Part shown: positions 1 through 10,544 of the stretch, piece by piece
Numbering within the stretch: position 1 is the first letter of the stretch
How the letters are laid out: each line of letters starts with the position of its first letter
Source of the DNA: Hyphococcus flavus
GTDB lineage: Bacteria > Pseudomonadota > Alphaproteobacteria > Caulobacterales > Parvularculaceae
Assembly: GCF_028748065.1 (NCBI RefSeq)
Contig: NZ_CP118166.1
Coordinates: 2,309,501-2,373,500 of the forward strand
Length of the DNA: 64,000 nt
Direction of reading: 5' to 3'
The notes under the pieces: model-generated
What the model saw: only the letters and a program-made list of their open reading frames with translations
Database searches by the model: none
Told to the model about the DNA's origin: nothing
Program-made: the position numbers and the translations under genes

Positions 1-648
1 TTTCGCGACAAGGGTGGGATCTGGTCAAAATATGATATAACGGAAGTCGCGACGCCTCATGCGTTTGCTCATAATCCGGCGCTTGTCCATGAATTTTACA
101 ATAGCCGCCGGCAAGCCTTACCCAGCGTTCATCCGAACGCGGCGCATATAGCGCTCGCAGAGCTGGAAGCCGGGCTTAAAGATGCGGGCTGGAGGTTCAC
201 CCTAGTCACGCAAAACGTAGACGATTTACATGAGCGAGGCGGTTCGAGAAATATTCTGCACATGCACGGTGAGCTATTGAAGTCTAAGTGCAATGGTTGC
301 GGCGATGTAAGCGAATGTCGCACGGATCTTTCGGTTGAATTAAAGTGCGAAGCATGCGGGCGTGTTGGAGGATTGCGGCCAAATGTAGTCTGGTTCGGAG
401 AAGTCCCTTATTTTCTGGATGAAACGGCGCATGCCTTGAATGACGCAGACTTATTCGTTTCCATCGGTACTTCTGGAAGTGTTTATCCGGCATCAGGATT
501 TGTGAACCAGGCGCGCACCTTGGGCGTTGAGACCATGGAGCTCAATCTTGAGTGTTCAGAAAATGCACGTATTTTTAACAAGAAAATTTACGGCCCCGCT
601 ACAAAAGTCGTGCCCCAATGGGTGAGCAATGTTCTAAACGAACTGTGA
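1..648 (+). CDS. cobB: NAD-dependent protein deacylase, sirtuin (CobB/Sir2), 5'-truncated by window edge
   Basis: The reading frame is open from base 1, so the start and the NAD-binding GAG motif lie outside the window; about 215 residues are visible. Seen here: FYNSRR, the tyrosine/arginine pair that in CobB and SIRT5 recognises acyl-lysines such as succinyl-lysine; TQNVDDLH; the catalytic histidine in HMHG (codon at 265); two zinc-binding CxxC pairs (codons at 289/298 and 346/355); and the NAD/substrate-loop NVVWFGE. Sirtuins remove acyl groups from lysine using NAD, giving nicotinamide and O-acyl-ADP-ribose in the cytoplasm. The Tyr/Arg pair suggests desuccinylase as well as deacetylase activity, which is inference from family knowledge. 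The next gene starts about 190 bp downstream. Confidence 0.93.
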   Translation, partial: FRDKGGIWSKYDITEVATPHAFAHNPALVHEFYNSRRQALPSVHPNAAHIALAELEAGLKDAGWRFTLVTQNVDDLHERGGSRNILHMHGELLKSKCNGCGDVSECRTDLSVELKCEACGRVGGLRPNVVWFGEVPYFLDETAHALNDADLFVSIGTSGSVYPASGFVNQARTLGVETMELNLECSENARIFNKKIYGPATKVVPQWVSNVLNEL

Positions 649-837
649 TGCATTCGACGAATAACCTAAATTTTTGGCCTGGAACATTATTTTCAGCCGT
701 TCTTGCTGCAACCGCAAAGTGAATCAAAACGCTATTTTATACGGCCTAAGGTCCAATCGTGTTGCAGGACTGCACTTGTGTGTTGCAGCGATAAGACCTT
801 AGGTTCACTGCGTTTGAATCATCCGAGGACTCTATCA

Positions 838-3800
838 ATGAAAAAATCGTTCGCTGTACTTGCGGCTCTTACTTTTATTCCGGCTTCCCTTAGTGCGCAG
901 GAAGCGGAGAGCGGCAAGGAAAAGTGGGATGTGTCCGCACCGCCCATGCCGACACGTAATGTTACGATCGATGTTGACGAGGGCACTTGGATGAGCCTCG
1001 ATGTCAGCCCCGATGGACGGACCGTCGCCTTCGACCTTCTTGGCGATATTTATGTCATGCCAATGTCCGGCGGTGAAGCCCGGTCCATCGCCAGCGGCAT
1101 GGCGTGGGATATGCAGCCCCGATTTTCACCAGACGGGTCGAAAATAGCATTTACGTCAGACCGAGGCGGTGGCGACAATATCTGGATCATGAATGCTGAC
1201 GGTACAGACAAGCGACAAGTCACAAAAGAAACCTTTCGCTTACTGAATAATCCAACCTGGTCTCCTGACGGTAAATATCTTGCAGCGCGCAAGCATTATA
1301 CCACGCAGCGTTCGCTCGGTGGCGGCGAGATATGGATGTACCATATTTCCGGCGGCGCGGGCGTTCAACTTGTGTCTCGTCCGAGCGAAGCCCACCAAAA
1401 AGAACTTGGAGAGCCGATGTTCTCGCCTGACGGGCGCTATATTTACTACTCGCAAAACATAACGCCAGGCTCAACCTTCATTTACGCGCAAGATTCAAAC
1501 ACGGATCTGTTCAATATTCGCCGTTATGAAATGGCGACTGGAAAGATCGAAACGGCTGTTTCCGGTTTTGGCGGTTCAGTTCGGCCTGCACCGTCCCCAG
1601 ACGGCCGATACATGGCGTTCGTGCGGAGAGAGCGGGCAAAATCGAAGCTCTATCTGAAAGACCTTCGCTCCGGTGATGAGCGTAAGATCTATGATGACCT
1701 TGATCAGGATATGCAGGAGGTATGGGCGATCCATGGAGTCTATCCGAATATGGACTGGACGCCAGATTCAAAGACGCTCGTGTTCTGGGCTGGCGGAAAA
1801 ATTCGCCGTATAGACATCGATTCCGGTGAGGCTGACATAATTCCGTTCCGTGTACGTGACACCCGTGCCGTTGTTGATCCGCCAAGGCCGGATGTTGACG
1901 TCGCCATAGACCGAGTTGAAACGCGCATGACGAGATTTGCCAGCGTATCGCCCGACGGCCGACGCGTCGTCTTTGAGTCTCTCGGAAAGCTCTACATAAA
2001 GTCATTGCCTAACGGTACGCCGCGCCGACTAACGAACGAGCGTGATGATTTCGAGTTTTTTCCATCATGGTCGTATGACGGAAGGCGAATTGCCTATGTC
2101 TCTTGGTCTGATGAAGAACTTGGCGCAGTACGTACCGTAAGCGCAGGTGGCGGTTCTGGCAGAGCCGTAACCAGTGAGCCCGGTCATTATCGCCGCCCTA
2201 GATTTTCTCCAGACGGCAGGACGATCGTGTTTCAGAAAGGCGCGGGCGGTTTCTTAACTGACGACAACTGGTCTGAAGCGACAGGAGTTTACCGCGTACC
2301 TGCCAGTGGCGGTGACATGACCCGTATAGTCGATGGCGGGTCGTACCCCCATTTCGGCGCCGCCAATGACCGTGTCTTTCTAACGAAAGCGGAAGGAACC
2401 AAAGGTTCTTTAGTCAGCGTCAATCTTAACGGTAATGAGGAGCGTACGCATGCCTCGGGGGAGTTGGTGCTTGAATATCAGGTTGCTCCTTCAGGTGATC
2501 ATTTGGCCTTTTTTGAAAATTACAACGCTTATGTGATGCCGATGACACCAGGGCCTCAGATGGTCGGTTCTGGCAGGAGTGCTTCAGCGCTGCCGGTAAT
2601 AAAGGCGAGCGGCGACGGCGCTGCATATATGAACTGGTCCCGTGAAAATCTGAATTGGAGTCTTGGACCAGCGCTTTTCTCGGCAAGCGTCGATGATATG
2701 CTGCCGCACGCGCCTAAGTCTGAAGATGCGGATGAAGCTGAAGACAGTTATTCGTCGCCAGAGAACGGGGTTGATCTTTCGCTGACGTTCACCGCGGACA
2801 AGCCGTCCGGTTCTGTTGCTCTTGTCGGGGCCCGGATCATTACCATGACGGATAACGATGGCGGCGTGATCGAAAACGGCATTATTGTTGTTGAGGATAA
2901 CCGGATCGCAGCGATCGGTTCCGCCGCATCGATGACGATCCCAGCCGGCATGCGTCAGGTTGACGTTTCTGGGAAGACAATCATTCCTGGGTTGATCGAC
3001 GCACACGCGCACGGACCGCAGGGAGTGGATGATATCATCCCTCAGCAAAACTGGCATACACGGGCGCATCTCGCGCTGGGTGTGACGACAATCCATGATC
3101 CCGCGAACAAGGCCAGCCATATTTTTGCTGCGTCTGAGTATCAGCGTGCTGGAGAAATCCTTGCTCCACGCATGTACTCAAGCGGCGAGATTGTTTATGG
3201 CGCAAAAGGCCCGAGCCGATACGCTGTTATCGATAATGCAGAAGACGCGGCCAATCATGTGCGCCGATTGAAACAGCAGGGCGCGCATTCGATCAAAAAC
3301 TATAATCAGCCACGACGCGAACAGCGTCAGCAGGTTGTGGCCGCGGCGCTTGAAGAAGACATCGCTGTCGTTGCTGAAGGCGCGTCTTTGCTGCACATGG
3401 ATCTTGCGATGATCGCGGATGGCAATACGTCGATTGAGCACAACATTCCGCAAGCGATGCTCTATGAAGATGTGCTCAGCTTCTACGGTGCAACAAAAGT
3501 CGCGTACACGCCAACGCTCACAGTGACATTCGGCGGCCTCGGCGGCGATCCTTACTGGCGTCAAGCGACTGACGTGTGGCTCCATCCAATCCTGTCGAAA
3601 CATGCGCCGCCGCGCTTGCTTCAAGCGACGTCTGTTCGTCGCGAGAAGGCGCCGGAAGAAGACTATGCCGATCAGGTGAGCGCTGCGACGTCAAAACTGC
3701 TCGCGGATCGGGGAGTTATGGTTTCTATCGGAGCTCATGGTCAGGAGGAAGGGTTGGCGTCTCATTGGGACATGTGGTCGTTTGTGCGCGGAGGGATGAG

Positions 3801-4047
3801 TCCTCTGGAAGCTTTGCGGGCGGCGACGATTGTACCGGCCACGCATCTCGGGTTTTCAGGGGGTTTGGGGTCTCTCGAAGCCGGCAAACTCGCTGATCTC
3901 GTCGTTTTGGATGCGAATCCGCTGGAGGATATTCAAAACACAGATGATATAAGTCATGTTATGCTGAATGGTCGCCTTTATGACGCCATGACGCTGAACG
4001 AAGAAGTGACCGGCGACCGCGAAGCGTCCCCATACTGGTGGGAGTAG
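838..4047 (+). CDS. Secreted amidohydrolase with N-terminal TolB-like PD40 beta-propeller
   Basis: A protein of 1069 residues. The ATG at 838 is chosen because GAGGA lies at 825-829 and a signal peptide follows (MKKSFAVLAAL...SLSAQ); a longer frame from 703 has no comparable signals. Residues about 30-640 hold repeated SPDG-containing PD40/WD40-like blades of the TolB type. Residues about 660-1060 are an amidohydrolase domain, with the metal-binding HAH at residues 723-725 (GLIDAHAHG), a lysine in HSIKNYNQ that may bridge the metals, SIEHN, and the C-terminal GKLADLVVLD signature. The fold is that of imidazolonepropionase/prolidase-like hydrolases, and the substrate is probably a peptide or cyclic amide in the periplasm; the exact substrate is unknown. 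The stop codon overlaps the next gene, so the two are likely cotranscribed. Confidence 0.9.
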   Translation: MKKSFAVLAALTFIPASLSAQEAESGKEKWDVSAPPMPTRNVTIDVDEGTWMSLDVSPDGRTVAFDLLGDIYVMPMSGGEARSIASGMAWDMQPRFSPDGSKIAFTSDRGGGDNIWIMNADGTDKRQVTKETFRLLNNPTWSPDGKYLAARKHYTTQRSLGGGEIWMYHISGGAGVQLVSRPSEAHQKELGEPMFSPDGRYIYYSQNITPGSTFIYAQDSNTDLFNIRRYEMATGKIETAVSGFGGSVRPAPSPDGRYMAFVRRERAKSKLYLKDLRSGDERKIYDDLDQDMQEVWAIHGVYPNMDWTPDSKTLVFWAGGKIRRIDIDSGEADIIPFRVRDTRAVVDPPRPDVDVAIDRVETRMTRFASVSPDGRRVVFESLGKLYIKSLPNGTPRRLTNERDDFEFFPSWSYDGRRIAYVSWSDEELGAVRTVSAGGGSGRAVTSEPGHYRRPRFSPDGRTIVFQKGAGGFLTDDNWSEATGVYRVPASGGDMTRIVDGGSYPHFGAANDRVFLTKAEGTKGSLVSVNLNGNEERTHASGELVLEYQVAPSGDHLAFFENYNAYVMPMTPGPQMVGSGRSASALPVIKASGDGAAYMNWSRENLNWSLGPALFSASVDDMLPHAPKSEDADEAEDSYSSPENGVDLSLTFTADKPSGSVALVGARIITMTDNDGGVIENGIIVVEDNRIAAIGSAASMTIPAGMRQVDVSGKTIIPGLIDAHAHGPQGVDDIIPQQNWHTRAHLALGVTTIHDPANKASHIFAASEYQRAGEILAPRMYSSGEIVYGAKGPSRYAVIDNAEDAANHVRRLKQQGAHSIKNYNQPRREQRQQVVAAALEEDIAVVAEGASLLHMDLAMIADGNTSIEHNIPQAMLYEDVLSFYGATKVAYTPTLTVTFGGLGGDPYWRQATDVWLHPILSKHAPPRLLQATSVRREKAPEEDYADQVSAATSKLLADRGVMVSIGAHGQEEGLASHWDMWSFVRGGMSPLEALRAATIVPATHLGFSGGLGSLEAGKLADLVVLDANPLEDIQNTDDISHVMLNGRLYDAMTLNEEVTGDREASPYWWE

Positions 4048-5714
4048 GCGCAAACGTACAGGACCTGAAAACGATAGAAACGCTTCTTAAACATCATTTT
4101 ATCACGGCTGTGTCGGCGCTCGCGCTAATTTCTTGTGCGCCGCCACAGGAGGATGCTGCCTCAGTTCATCCTGCAAGTACTGATGATGCCGCATACTTTG
4201 CTCAAGGCTGGATGGCGGAGACGCTTCCTGACGTCGCCGCAAGGCTAAAGTCAGGTGAGCTGACGGCGGAAGAAGCGACAGCAGCTTACATTAAGCGCAT
4301 TGAAGCAGTTGATTGGGCAGGCCCTGAGTTACAAAGTGTTCTCGCGCTCAATCCGAATGCGTTAGCTGACGCGCGTGCTTTAGACGCCAAACGGGAAAGG
4401 GGCGAGACGCTTGGGCCGCTCCATGGCGTGCCAATTCTATTAAAGGATAATATTGAGTCTAAAGACCCTGTGGCGACGACAGCGGGCGCTTTGGCGCTCA
4501 AAGATAATATCACCGAACGGGACTCGCCGCTGGTTGCCGGCCTGCGTGAGGCAGGCGCCGTCATTCTCGGTAAAACGAATTTAAGTCAGTGGGCGAATTT
4601 TCGATCAAACGACTCCATGAGCGGCTGGTCGGCCTTGGGCGGGCAGGTTAGAAATCCGCACATGCTGGACCGCAACCCTTGCGGCTCAAGTTCTGGGTCA
4701 GGGGCGGCTGTCACGGCCTCGCTCGCCGCAGGCGCTGTTGGAACGGAAACGAACGGGTCGATCATCTGCCCGTCCAACGCAAACGGCGTGGTTGGCTTCA
4801 AGCCCACCGTTGGGCTCATATCACAGCTATATATTGTGCCGATCTCTTCTTCTCAGGATACAGCCGGCCCGATGACAAAGTCAGTTACTGGCGCCGCCAT
4901 GATGCTGAGCGCAATGGCTACCGGCGAAGCACGAACCGATTTTGCCGCCGCTCTTGATGCGGAAGCGCTTAATGGCGCGCGTGTTGGCGTATTGCGTTTC
5001 GCGGAAGGATCTAACGCCGACATTATCAAGCTTTTTGATGCTGCAATAGCCGACATAGAGTCCGCCGGCGCCGAGATTGTTGAAATCGAAGATTTTGAGC
5101 CGTCTGCGGAAAATTTCTGGGTCAAGTCTCGCATTGTTCTGGACTACGAATTCAAGGCGACCATAAACGAATACCTCGACGATGCTGCGCCTCATGTGCT
5201 AACGCGTTCGCTAGATGAATTAATTGCCTTCAATCGTGAGAATGTCGACGTTGAACTTGCGTTGTTCGATCAGAGTATTTTCGAGGGCGCCAACGAAAAA
5301 GGCGGACTAGACGACGAGGATTATATTACAGCGCGTGATGACGTGCAGACCGCCGCAGGGCGCGACGGAATCGACCGCTTGCTCGATGAGTATGATCTCG
5401 ACGTACTGGTCTCGCCCTCGGGCCCGGTCGCTTCGCGGATTGATCCAATCAACGGAGATGTCTGGCCGAACTGGGCAGGAGCAGGTTATCTTGCGGCGAT
5501 AGCCGGTTATCCGCATTTGACTGTGCCCATGGGAACCGTGCATGGCGTGCCCGTCGGCGTTTCATTTATGGGCGCTAAAGATCAGGATGCATCAGTTCTG
5601 TCGTATGGGTTTGCGTATGAACAACGCACCAAACACCTAACCGAACCGCAATATCTGTCCAGTGCGGAATCACGGTCCGAAATAAAAGAGGCGATGAAAC
5701 GACGCGTGCGTTGA
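4038..5714 (+). CDS. Amidase-signature family lipoprotein
   Basis: 558 residues if translation starts at the GTG at 4038, which overlaps the preceding gene by 10 bp; no strong ribosome site is visible, so the start is uncertain. Near the N-terminus FITAVSALALISC forms a lipoprotein signal with the lipobox LISC, which suggests export and lipid anchoring. The amidase signature is clear: the catalytic lysine in LLKDNI, and the serine-rich loop CGSSSGSGAA, which supplies the cis-Ser and nucleophile of the Ser-cisSer-Lys triad, followed by GTETNGSIICP. The family hydrolyses amide bonds of peptides, amino-acid amides or acyl amides. Lying behind the secreted amidohydrolase, it may act on the same extracellular amide substrates (inference). 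It ends 9 bp from the converging secA stop. Confidence 0.9.
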   Translation: MGVGANVQDLKTIETLLKHHFITAVSALALISCAPPQEDAASVHPASTDDAAYFAQGWMAETLPDVAARLKSGELTAEEATAAYIKRIEAVDWAGPELQSVLALNPNALADARALDAKRERGETLGPLHGVPILLKDNIESKDPVATTAGALALKDNITERDSPLVAGLREAGAVILGKTNLSQWANFRSNDSMSGWSALGGQVRNPHMLDRNPCGSSSGSGAAVTASLAAGAVGTETNGSIICPSNANGVVGFKPTVGLISQLYIVPISSSQDTAGPMTKSVTGAAMMLSAMATGEARTDFAAALDAEALNGARVGVLRFAEGSNADIIKLFDAAIADIESAGAEIVEIEDFEPSAENFWVKSRIVLDYEFKATINEYLDDAAPHVLTRSLDELIAFNRENVDVELALFDQSIFEGANEKGGLDDEDYITARDDVQTAAGRDGIDRLLDEYDLDVLVSPSGPVASRIDPINGDVWPNWAGAGYLAAIAGYPHLTVPMGTVHGVPVGVSFMGAKDQDASVLSYGFAYEQRTKHLTEPQYLSSAESRSEIKEAMKRRVR

Positions 5715-5723
5715 ACGTCTGTT

Positions 5724-8582
5724 CTAGATTGAACCGTGACAGTGTTTGAATTTGTTGCCTGAACCGCAGGGGCAGGGGGCGTTGCGCGGTACGCGGCCCC
5801 ACGTGTCCGGGTTATTCGGATCAACCGCCGATGCGCCAGCGCGCCCTTTGATCGTGCCGATGCCGGCGGAAAGGCGCGAACGGGGATTCGATCTTGCCGC
5901 CTCGTTTTCGCCGGTTGACGGATTTACGTGCGTTTCCGTCATCGGAATGTCGCGCCGTTGCGGCATCGCTTCTTCCGGCTGGCGAACCTGGACATTCATC
6001 AACATGCGCGTCACGTCCCGCCGCAGCCCGTCCAGAAGACCTTCGAACAGTGTGAACGATTCTGTCTTGAACTCGTTCACCGGATCGCGTTGCCCGTGGC
6101 CGCGCATCCAGATCACGGAGCGCAGATGGTCGAGCGTTTGAAGGTGCTCGCGCCAGTTGGTGTCGAGAACATTCAACAGGATTGCTTTCTCAATGCGGCG
6201 CATGGTGTCAGGTCCGATTTCGGCCGAGCGCGCCGCAGCGAGGCGGTTTGTTTCTTCTACGAGCTTTTCCGAGATTTCGGTGTCGGCGACGCCTTCTTCC
6301 TTCGCCCATTCGTCAACGGGAATGTCTTTGCCGAACACATTCTTCAGGTCTTCTTTTAGCCCTTCGACGTCCCATTGCTCTGCATAGGATTTCGCCGGCA
6401 TGTGCGCCGCGACAAGGTCATCAACAAGTTGCCCGCGCATGTCGGAGATAATGTCATCAACAGTGTCGGATGACATAAACTCGATGCGTTGTTCGAAGAT
6501 CGCCTTTCGCTGATCGTTTATGACATCATCAAATTTCAAAACGTTCTTACGCATGTCAAAGTTGCGTTGTTCAACTTTCTTCTGCGCGGTTTCTACGGCT
6601 TTGGTGAACCATGGGTGTTCAATCGATTCATCCGGCTGGATGCCAAAGCGCTTCAGCATTTTTTCCATCCCGGCGCCGAAAATCCGCATCAGGTCATCTT
6701 CGAGCGAGAGGAAGAATTTGGTCGCGCCGGGGTCGCCTTGCCGGCCTGACCGGCCGCGAAGCTGATTGTCGATCCGGCGGCTTTCATGCCGTTCCGTCGC
6801 CAGAACGAAAAGGCCACCTGAGTCTAGGGCTTTCTTCTTGTCTTCAGCGATTTTCGCTTCAATTTCAGCACGCTTCTTTTTGATGGTTTCTTCATCATCA
6901 TTTTCGTCGAGCGCCCGCATCAATTGCATATCGACGGAGCCGCCGAGCTGAATATCCGTGCCCCGACCAGCCATGTTGGTGGCGATGGTAACGGCGCCAG
7001 GCGCGCCAGCTTCGGCAACGATTTCGGCTTCCTGTTCGTGGTAGCGCGCGTTGAGAACATTGTGCGGAACCGGCGTTTTCTTGTCGCCAAGGGAAGCAAG
7101 GTAGCTCGCCTGTTCTTCCATTTCTTTTTTTAGATCAACGTCTTTATCTTTTAACGCTGCTGCCCGCTCGCGGAGTGTTTCGGCGACCTTCTTAAAGAAT
7201 TTTTTATCGTTCAAAAGATTTGAAAGAATTTCAGATTTTTCAATCGAAACAGTGCCGACAAGAACGGGCTGGCCGCGCTTGTAGCAATCAGCAATCTGTA
7301 CAGCGATGGCTTTGTATTTTTCTTCCGCCGTCATGTAGAGTTCATCGTCCATGTCTTCACGGGCGATGGGTCTATTGGTCGGGATTTCTGAGACGTTAAG
7401 TTTATAAATATCCGCGAATTCGGCTTCTTCCGTCATTGCCGTACCGGTCATGCCGGCGAGTTTTTCATAGAGGCGGAAGTAATTCTGGAAAGTGATTGAA
7501 GCGAGCGTCTGGTTCTCAGGCTGAATGGAGACTTTTTCTTTAGCTTCACACGCCTGATGCAGACCATCAGACCAGCGACGGCCTTCCATCATGCGGCCAG
7601 TGAACTCGTCAATGATGACAACCTTGTCGTTGCGCACGATATAATCTTTGTCGCGCTGAAAAACTTTGTGCGCTTTCAACGCCTGATTAACGTGGTGAAC
7701 AACCGAGATATTCGCGGAGTCGTAAAGGTTTTCACCTTGCAGTAGATCCGACTCTCTTAAAAGTTCCTCGATCCGTTCATTGCCTTCTTCGGTCAGCGTC
7801 ACGGAACGCTGCTTCTCGTCGATTTCGTAATCGTCCTCGGTCAGTTGAGGGATGAAACCGTCGATGGTGATGTAGAGCTCTGACTTGTCATCAGTCGGCC
7901 CGGAAATGATCAGCGGCGTTCTGGCTTCATCGATCAGGATCGAATCAACTTCGTCTACAATGGCGTAGTGATGACCGCGTTGGACCATCTGATCCATGGA
8001 CGATTTCATATTATCGCGCAGATAGTCGAACCCGAATTCGTTGTTTGTGCCGTAGGTGATGTCGCATGCGTAATTGGCGCGGCGTTCTTCGTCGGAAAGG
8101 CCGTGAACGATGCATCCTGCTGTCATGCCCAACTGCGAATAGACGCGGCCCATCCACTCGGAGTCGCGCTGGGCCAGGTAATCGTTAACGGTGACGACGT
8201 GCACGCCGCGGCCTGTGAGAGCGTTCAGGTAAACGGGCAGGGTGGCGACCAGAGTCTTGCCTTCACCGGTCTTCATTTCGGCGATATTGCCATTATGAAG
8301 CACCATGCCGCCGACCATTTGAACGTCATAATGACGCTGGCCCAAAGCGCGTTTGGCGGCTTCACGCACGGTTGCGAAAGCCTCTTCAAGCAAATCGTCT
8401 AATGATTCTCCGCCTTTATAGCGTTCTTTTAACTTTTCGGTTTGAGCTATGAGGCCGTCATCGCTGAGTTTGGCGATCTCTTCTTCAAGGGCGTTGATCG
8501 CTTCGACGCGGCGGAATAAAGGCTTTAGGCGGCGATCGTTAGAAGATCCGAAGATTTTTTTTGCGATACCGAGTAACGCCAT
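5724..8582 (-). CDS. secA: Preprotein translocase ATPase SecA
   Basis: 952 residues starting at [12 protein letters not shown] (ATG at 8582); an in-frame upstream extension to 8630 lacks family similarity. SecA is the motor that pushes unfolded preproteins through SecYEG. Visible are the Walker A motif MKTGEGKT (about residues 102-109), [11 protein letters not shown] (DEAD box), the preprotein cross-linking region, [13 protein letters not shown] and [11 protein letters not shown] of NBD2, and the C-terminal zinc-binding tail [13 protein letters not shown] that contacts SecB and ribosomes. Compared with E. coli SecA there is a charged insertion of about 49 residues (roughly 458-506, DNA 7065-7211) between [11 protein letters not shown] and HNVLNARYH in NBD2. 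The gene is divergent from the PpiC foldase, an arrangement that fits a joint role in protein export. Confidence 0.98.
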   Translation of the reverse strand: MALLGIAKKIFGSSNDRRLKPLFRRVEAINALEEEIAKLSDDGLIAQTEKLKERYKGGESLDDLLEEAFATVREAAKRALGQRHYDVQMVGGMVLHNGNIAEMKTGEGKTLVATLPVYLNALTGRGVHVVTVNDYLAQRDSEWMGRVYSQLGMTAGCIVHGLSDEERRANYACDITYGTNNEFGFDYLRDNMKSSMDQMVQRGHHYAIVDEVDSILIDEARTPLIISGPTDDKSELYITIDGFIPQLTEDDYEIDEKQRSVTLTEEGNERIEELLRESDLLQGENLYDSANISVVHHVNQALKAHKVFQRDKDYIVRNDKVVIIDEFTGRMMEGRRWSDGLHQACEAKEKVSIQPENQTLASITFQNYFRLYEKLAGMTGTAMTEEAEFADIYKLNVSEIPTNRPIAREDMDDELYMTAEEKYKAIAVQIADCYKRGQPVLVGTVSIEKSEILSNLLNDKKFFKKVAETLRERAAALKDKDVDLKKEMEEQASYLASLGDKKTPVPHNVLNARYHEQEAEIVAEAGAPGAVTIATNMAGRGTDIQLGGSVDMQLMRALDENDDEETIKKKRAEIEAKIAEDKKKALDSGGLFVLATERHESRRIDNQLRGRSGRQGDPGATKFFLSLEDDLMRIFGAGMEKMLKRFGIQPDESIEHPWFTKAVETAQKKVEQRNFDMRKNVLKFDDVINDQRKAIFEQRIEFMSSDTVDDIISDMRGQLVDDLVAAHMPAKSYAEQWDVEGLKEDLKNVFGKDIPVDEWAKEEGVADTEISEKLVEETNRLAAARSAEIGPDTMRRIEKAILLNVLDTNWREHLQTLDHLRSVIWMRGHGQRDPVNEFKTESFTLFEGLLDGLRRDVTRMLMNVQVRQPEEAMPQRRDIPMTETHVNPSTGENEAARSNPRSRLSAGIGTIKGRAGASAVDPNNPDTWGRVPRNAPCPCGSGNKFKHCHGSI

Positions 8583-8755
8583 GAGGATTCTAGCCTTCGT
8601 GGTGCGATGAGTAGGCCATGAGCGCCCCATGTTAAGACCAGAGCGGGGCGCGCCTTGTCATCGGCCGGGTTGGAATTGCTTGGCCCCTTGGGGGCGTCGG
8701 AGAGATAGTCAGCGCCTAAGGCGCTGTCAACGAAGACGGAATTCAGGCTGAGAAT

Positions 8756-10039
8756 ATGGAAACGCCAGACGGCCAGGAATTTACGCAGGAAACGCAGACC
8801 AAACCGGTCGCGACGGCCGCGCGCGCCATGGGCGGCTCGGCCATGATGCTCCTGCGTGCGGTCGGCAAGATTATTATCACGACCTGGCGGCTGGCGGCGG
8901 CGCTTGATTCCGCCCTTTGGCGCGCACTGAAGCTCTTGGGACGCCGGGCTCTGCGCGGGCTCGATTATGCAGGCCGGCTGGCTGGCGCGGCTTTTCGTGG
9001 GTTTGTTCTCTGGCTGCCAACCCGCACTGGGCGGGCCTACAGCGCCATGTCCGGCGCTTTTTTGGTTGTCGCGGGTCTTTGGATTATCGACGTCTTGAGG
9101 GCTGCACCCTCTATGGACGGGATGGGGACGGCGACACTGCGCCCTCCCGTCGATGTGGAAGACCCGATTCTCGCACGGATTGAGGGGCGCTACGTTCACC
9201 TGTCGGAGATTGAAGCGGCGGCTCGTGCAGGCGGCTTCTTGAAGTCGGGCGAAGTGTTGACGCCGTTCACGGCCTTTGAGCGCAATCTCGTCGAATCTTA
9301 TGTTGAACAGAGGCTGTTGGCGCGCGCGGCGCTTGATGACGGGCTTCAGCGTAATCCGAATGTTGCGCGAAAAGTAAACGCTGCAAGGGACCGCGTCCTT
9401 GCTTCCGCCTATATGGACGCACAACTTCAAACAGAAGTGACGCCTCAAGCCGTGGAGCGCCTTTATACGCGTCAGTCTGATGTTACCCGTTTGGGTGACG
9501 AAGTGCGGGCAAGGCATATTGTTGTGGAAACCGGCGAGGAAGCGGCTGAAATTATCACCTTGCTCGAAGAGGGGGCGGACTTTGGCGCATTGGCGCGCGA
9601 ACGCTCTATCGATCGGGCGACCGCGCCGGTTGGTGGCGAGGTCGGTTGGTTTACGCGATCCATGATGACGCCAATTTTTTCGCGGGCGGCGTTTAATACG
9701 GAACCGGGCCTCAGAGCGCCTGCCTTCCAGACCGAGTTTGGCTGGCACATTTTGGAAGTCTTGGACCGCCGGTCGACGGAGTCGGTGCCTTTTGATGATG
9801 TGCGCACTTCTATCGAAGACTTTCTCCGTATGCACACAATCGAAACGGCGCTGAGAGAATTGGAAGAGCGCAACCAGGTTGTTTATTTCAGGCCGGAAGT
9901 TGAATTTCAGACGACCAGCGAACCGCCGGATTTGAGAGATCCGGAATTTGTAGACGGGGATGAGGACAATGAAGAAAAGTCATCATCTCAACAAGATGAT
10001 CAGCGGTCAGACTCCGGTCAGCAGGAAGCAACACGCTGA
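8756..10039 (+). CDS. Membrane-anchored PpiC/SurA-type peptidyl-prolyl isomerase
   Basis: 427 residues from the ATG at 8756. A basic, probably cytoplasmic N-terminal stretch of about 95 residues precedes one membrane segment (about residues 97-113, SGAFLVVAGLWIIDV). The rest should be periplasmic. Residues about 245-340 form a parvulin/rotamase domain (RARHIVVETGEEA ... VGGEVGWFTR ... TEFGWHILEVLDRR). Before it lies a SurA_N-like helical chaperone part (about 150-240). The C-terminus is acidic and low in complexity (DEDNEEKSSSQQDDQRSD). The protein should assist folding of exported proteins after Sec translocation, in keeping with the divergent secA. The 173-bp region between the two start codons must hold both promoters. 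The long N-terminal cytoplasmic extension is unusual for SurA. Confidence 0.88.
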   Translation: METPDGQEFTQETQTKPVATAARAMGGSAMMLLRAVGKIIITTWRLAAALDSALWRALKLLGRRALRGLDYAGRLAGAAFRGFVLWLPTRTGRAYSAMSGAFLVVAGLWIIDVLRAAPSMDGMGTATLRPPVDVEDPILARIEGRYVHLSEIEAAARAGGFLKSGEVLTPFTAFERNLVESYVEQRLLARAALDDGLQRNPNVARKVNAARDRVLASAYMDAQLQTEVTPQAVERLYTRQSDVTRLGDEVRARHIVVETGEEAAEIITLLEEGADFGALARERSIDRATAPVGGEVGWFTRSMMTPIFSRAAFNTEPGLRAPAFQTEFGWHILEVLDRRSTESVPFDDVRTSIEDFLRMHTIETALRELEERNQVVYFRPEVEFQTTSEPPDLRDPEFVDGDEDNEEKSSSQQDDQRSDSGQQEATR

Positions 10040-10142
10040 TCGTTAATGCGTGTTAGCAATTGTCCGTCTGAATTCGTCTAAAATTTTATCTTTCGTAGTT
10101 CCTATCTGTTAAGACGGGTCGATTACAAATTAAGGCGGAAAT

Positions 10143-10544
10143 ATGGCGAAGCTGTTGCTTGTGGCTGCATGCGCGTTGATCGACCGTGATGGGAGAGTGT
10201 TGATGGCGCGCAGACCCGAAGGAAAACCCCTGGCAGGGCTGTGGGAATTCCCGGGCGGCAAGATCGGAAACGATGAAACGCCGGAAGCAGCATTGGTGCG
10301 TGAACTCAAGGAAGAGCTCGCCATTGATACGGAGGCGTCCTGCCTTGCGCCGGTCGCGTTCGCCTCGCAGGCTTCAGGGGAATTTCATCTTTTGATGCCC
10401 TTATATGTCTGCAGAAAATGGCAAGGCGTCCCGAGGCCGCTAGAAGGCCAAGAGCTTAAATGGGTGCGGCGGGACGCGCTGACAGGGATGGATATGCCGC
10501 CTGCCGACAGGCCGCTGGCGGCGCAGTTGAGGGACATGTTGTGA
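10143..10544 (+). CDS. mutT: MutT-type Nudix hydrolase, probable 8-oxo-dGTP diphosphatase
   Basis: 133 residues; the start at 10143 follows TTAAGGCGGAAAT, a usable ribosome site. The Nudix box is complete at residues 38-60: PGGKIGNDETPEAALVREL followed by KEEL. The short length, KLLLVAACALIDRDGRVL at the N-terminus and RPEGKPLAGLWEFPGGK match MutT, which hydrolyses 8-oxo-dGTP to the monophosphate and prevents A:T to C:G mutations. Other Nudix substrates cannot be excluded. The stop codon overlaps the start of the Flp pilin by one base (TGATG), so the two are translationally coupled. Confidence 0.93.
   Translation: MAKLLLVAACALIDRDGRVLMARRPEGKPLAGLWEFPGGKIGNDETPEAALVRELKEELAIDTEASCLAPVAFASQASGEFHLLMPLYVCRKWQGVPRPLEGQELKWVRRDALTGMDMPPADRPLAAQLRDML

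Noticed and set aside
8525-9835. Long open frame (436 codons) on the minus strand across the PpiC gene
   Set aside because: The plus strand codes a clear parvulin domain and membrane anchor; the minus frame is low in complexity, arginine-rich and matches no family. It also runs into secA.
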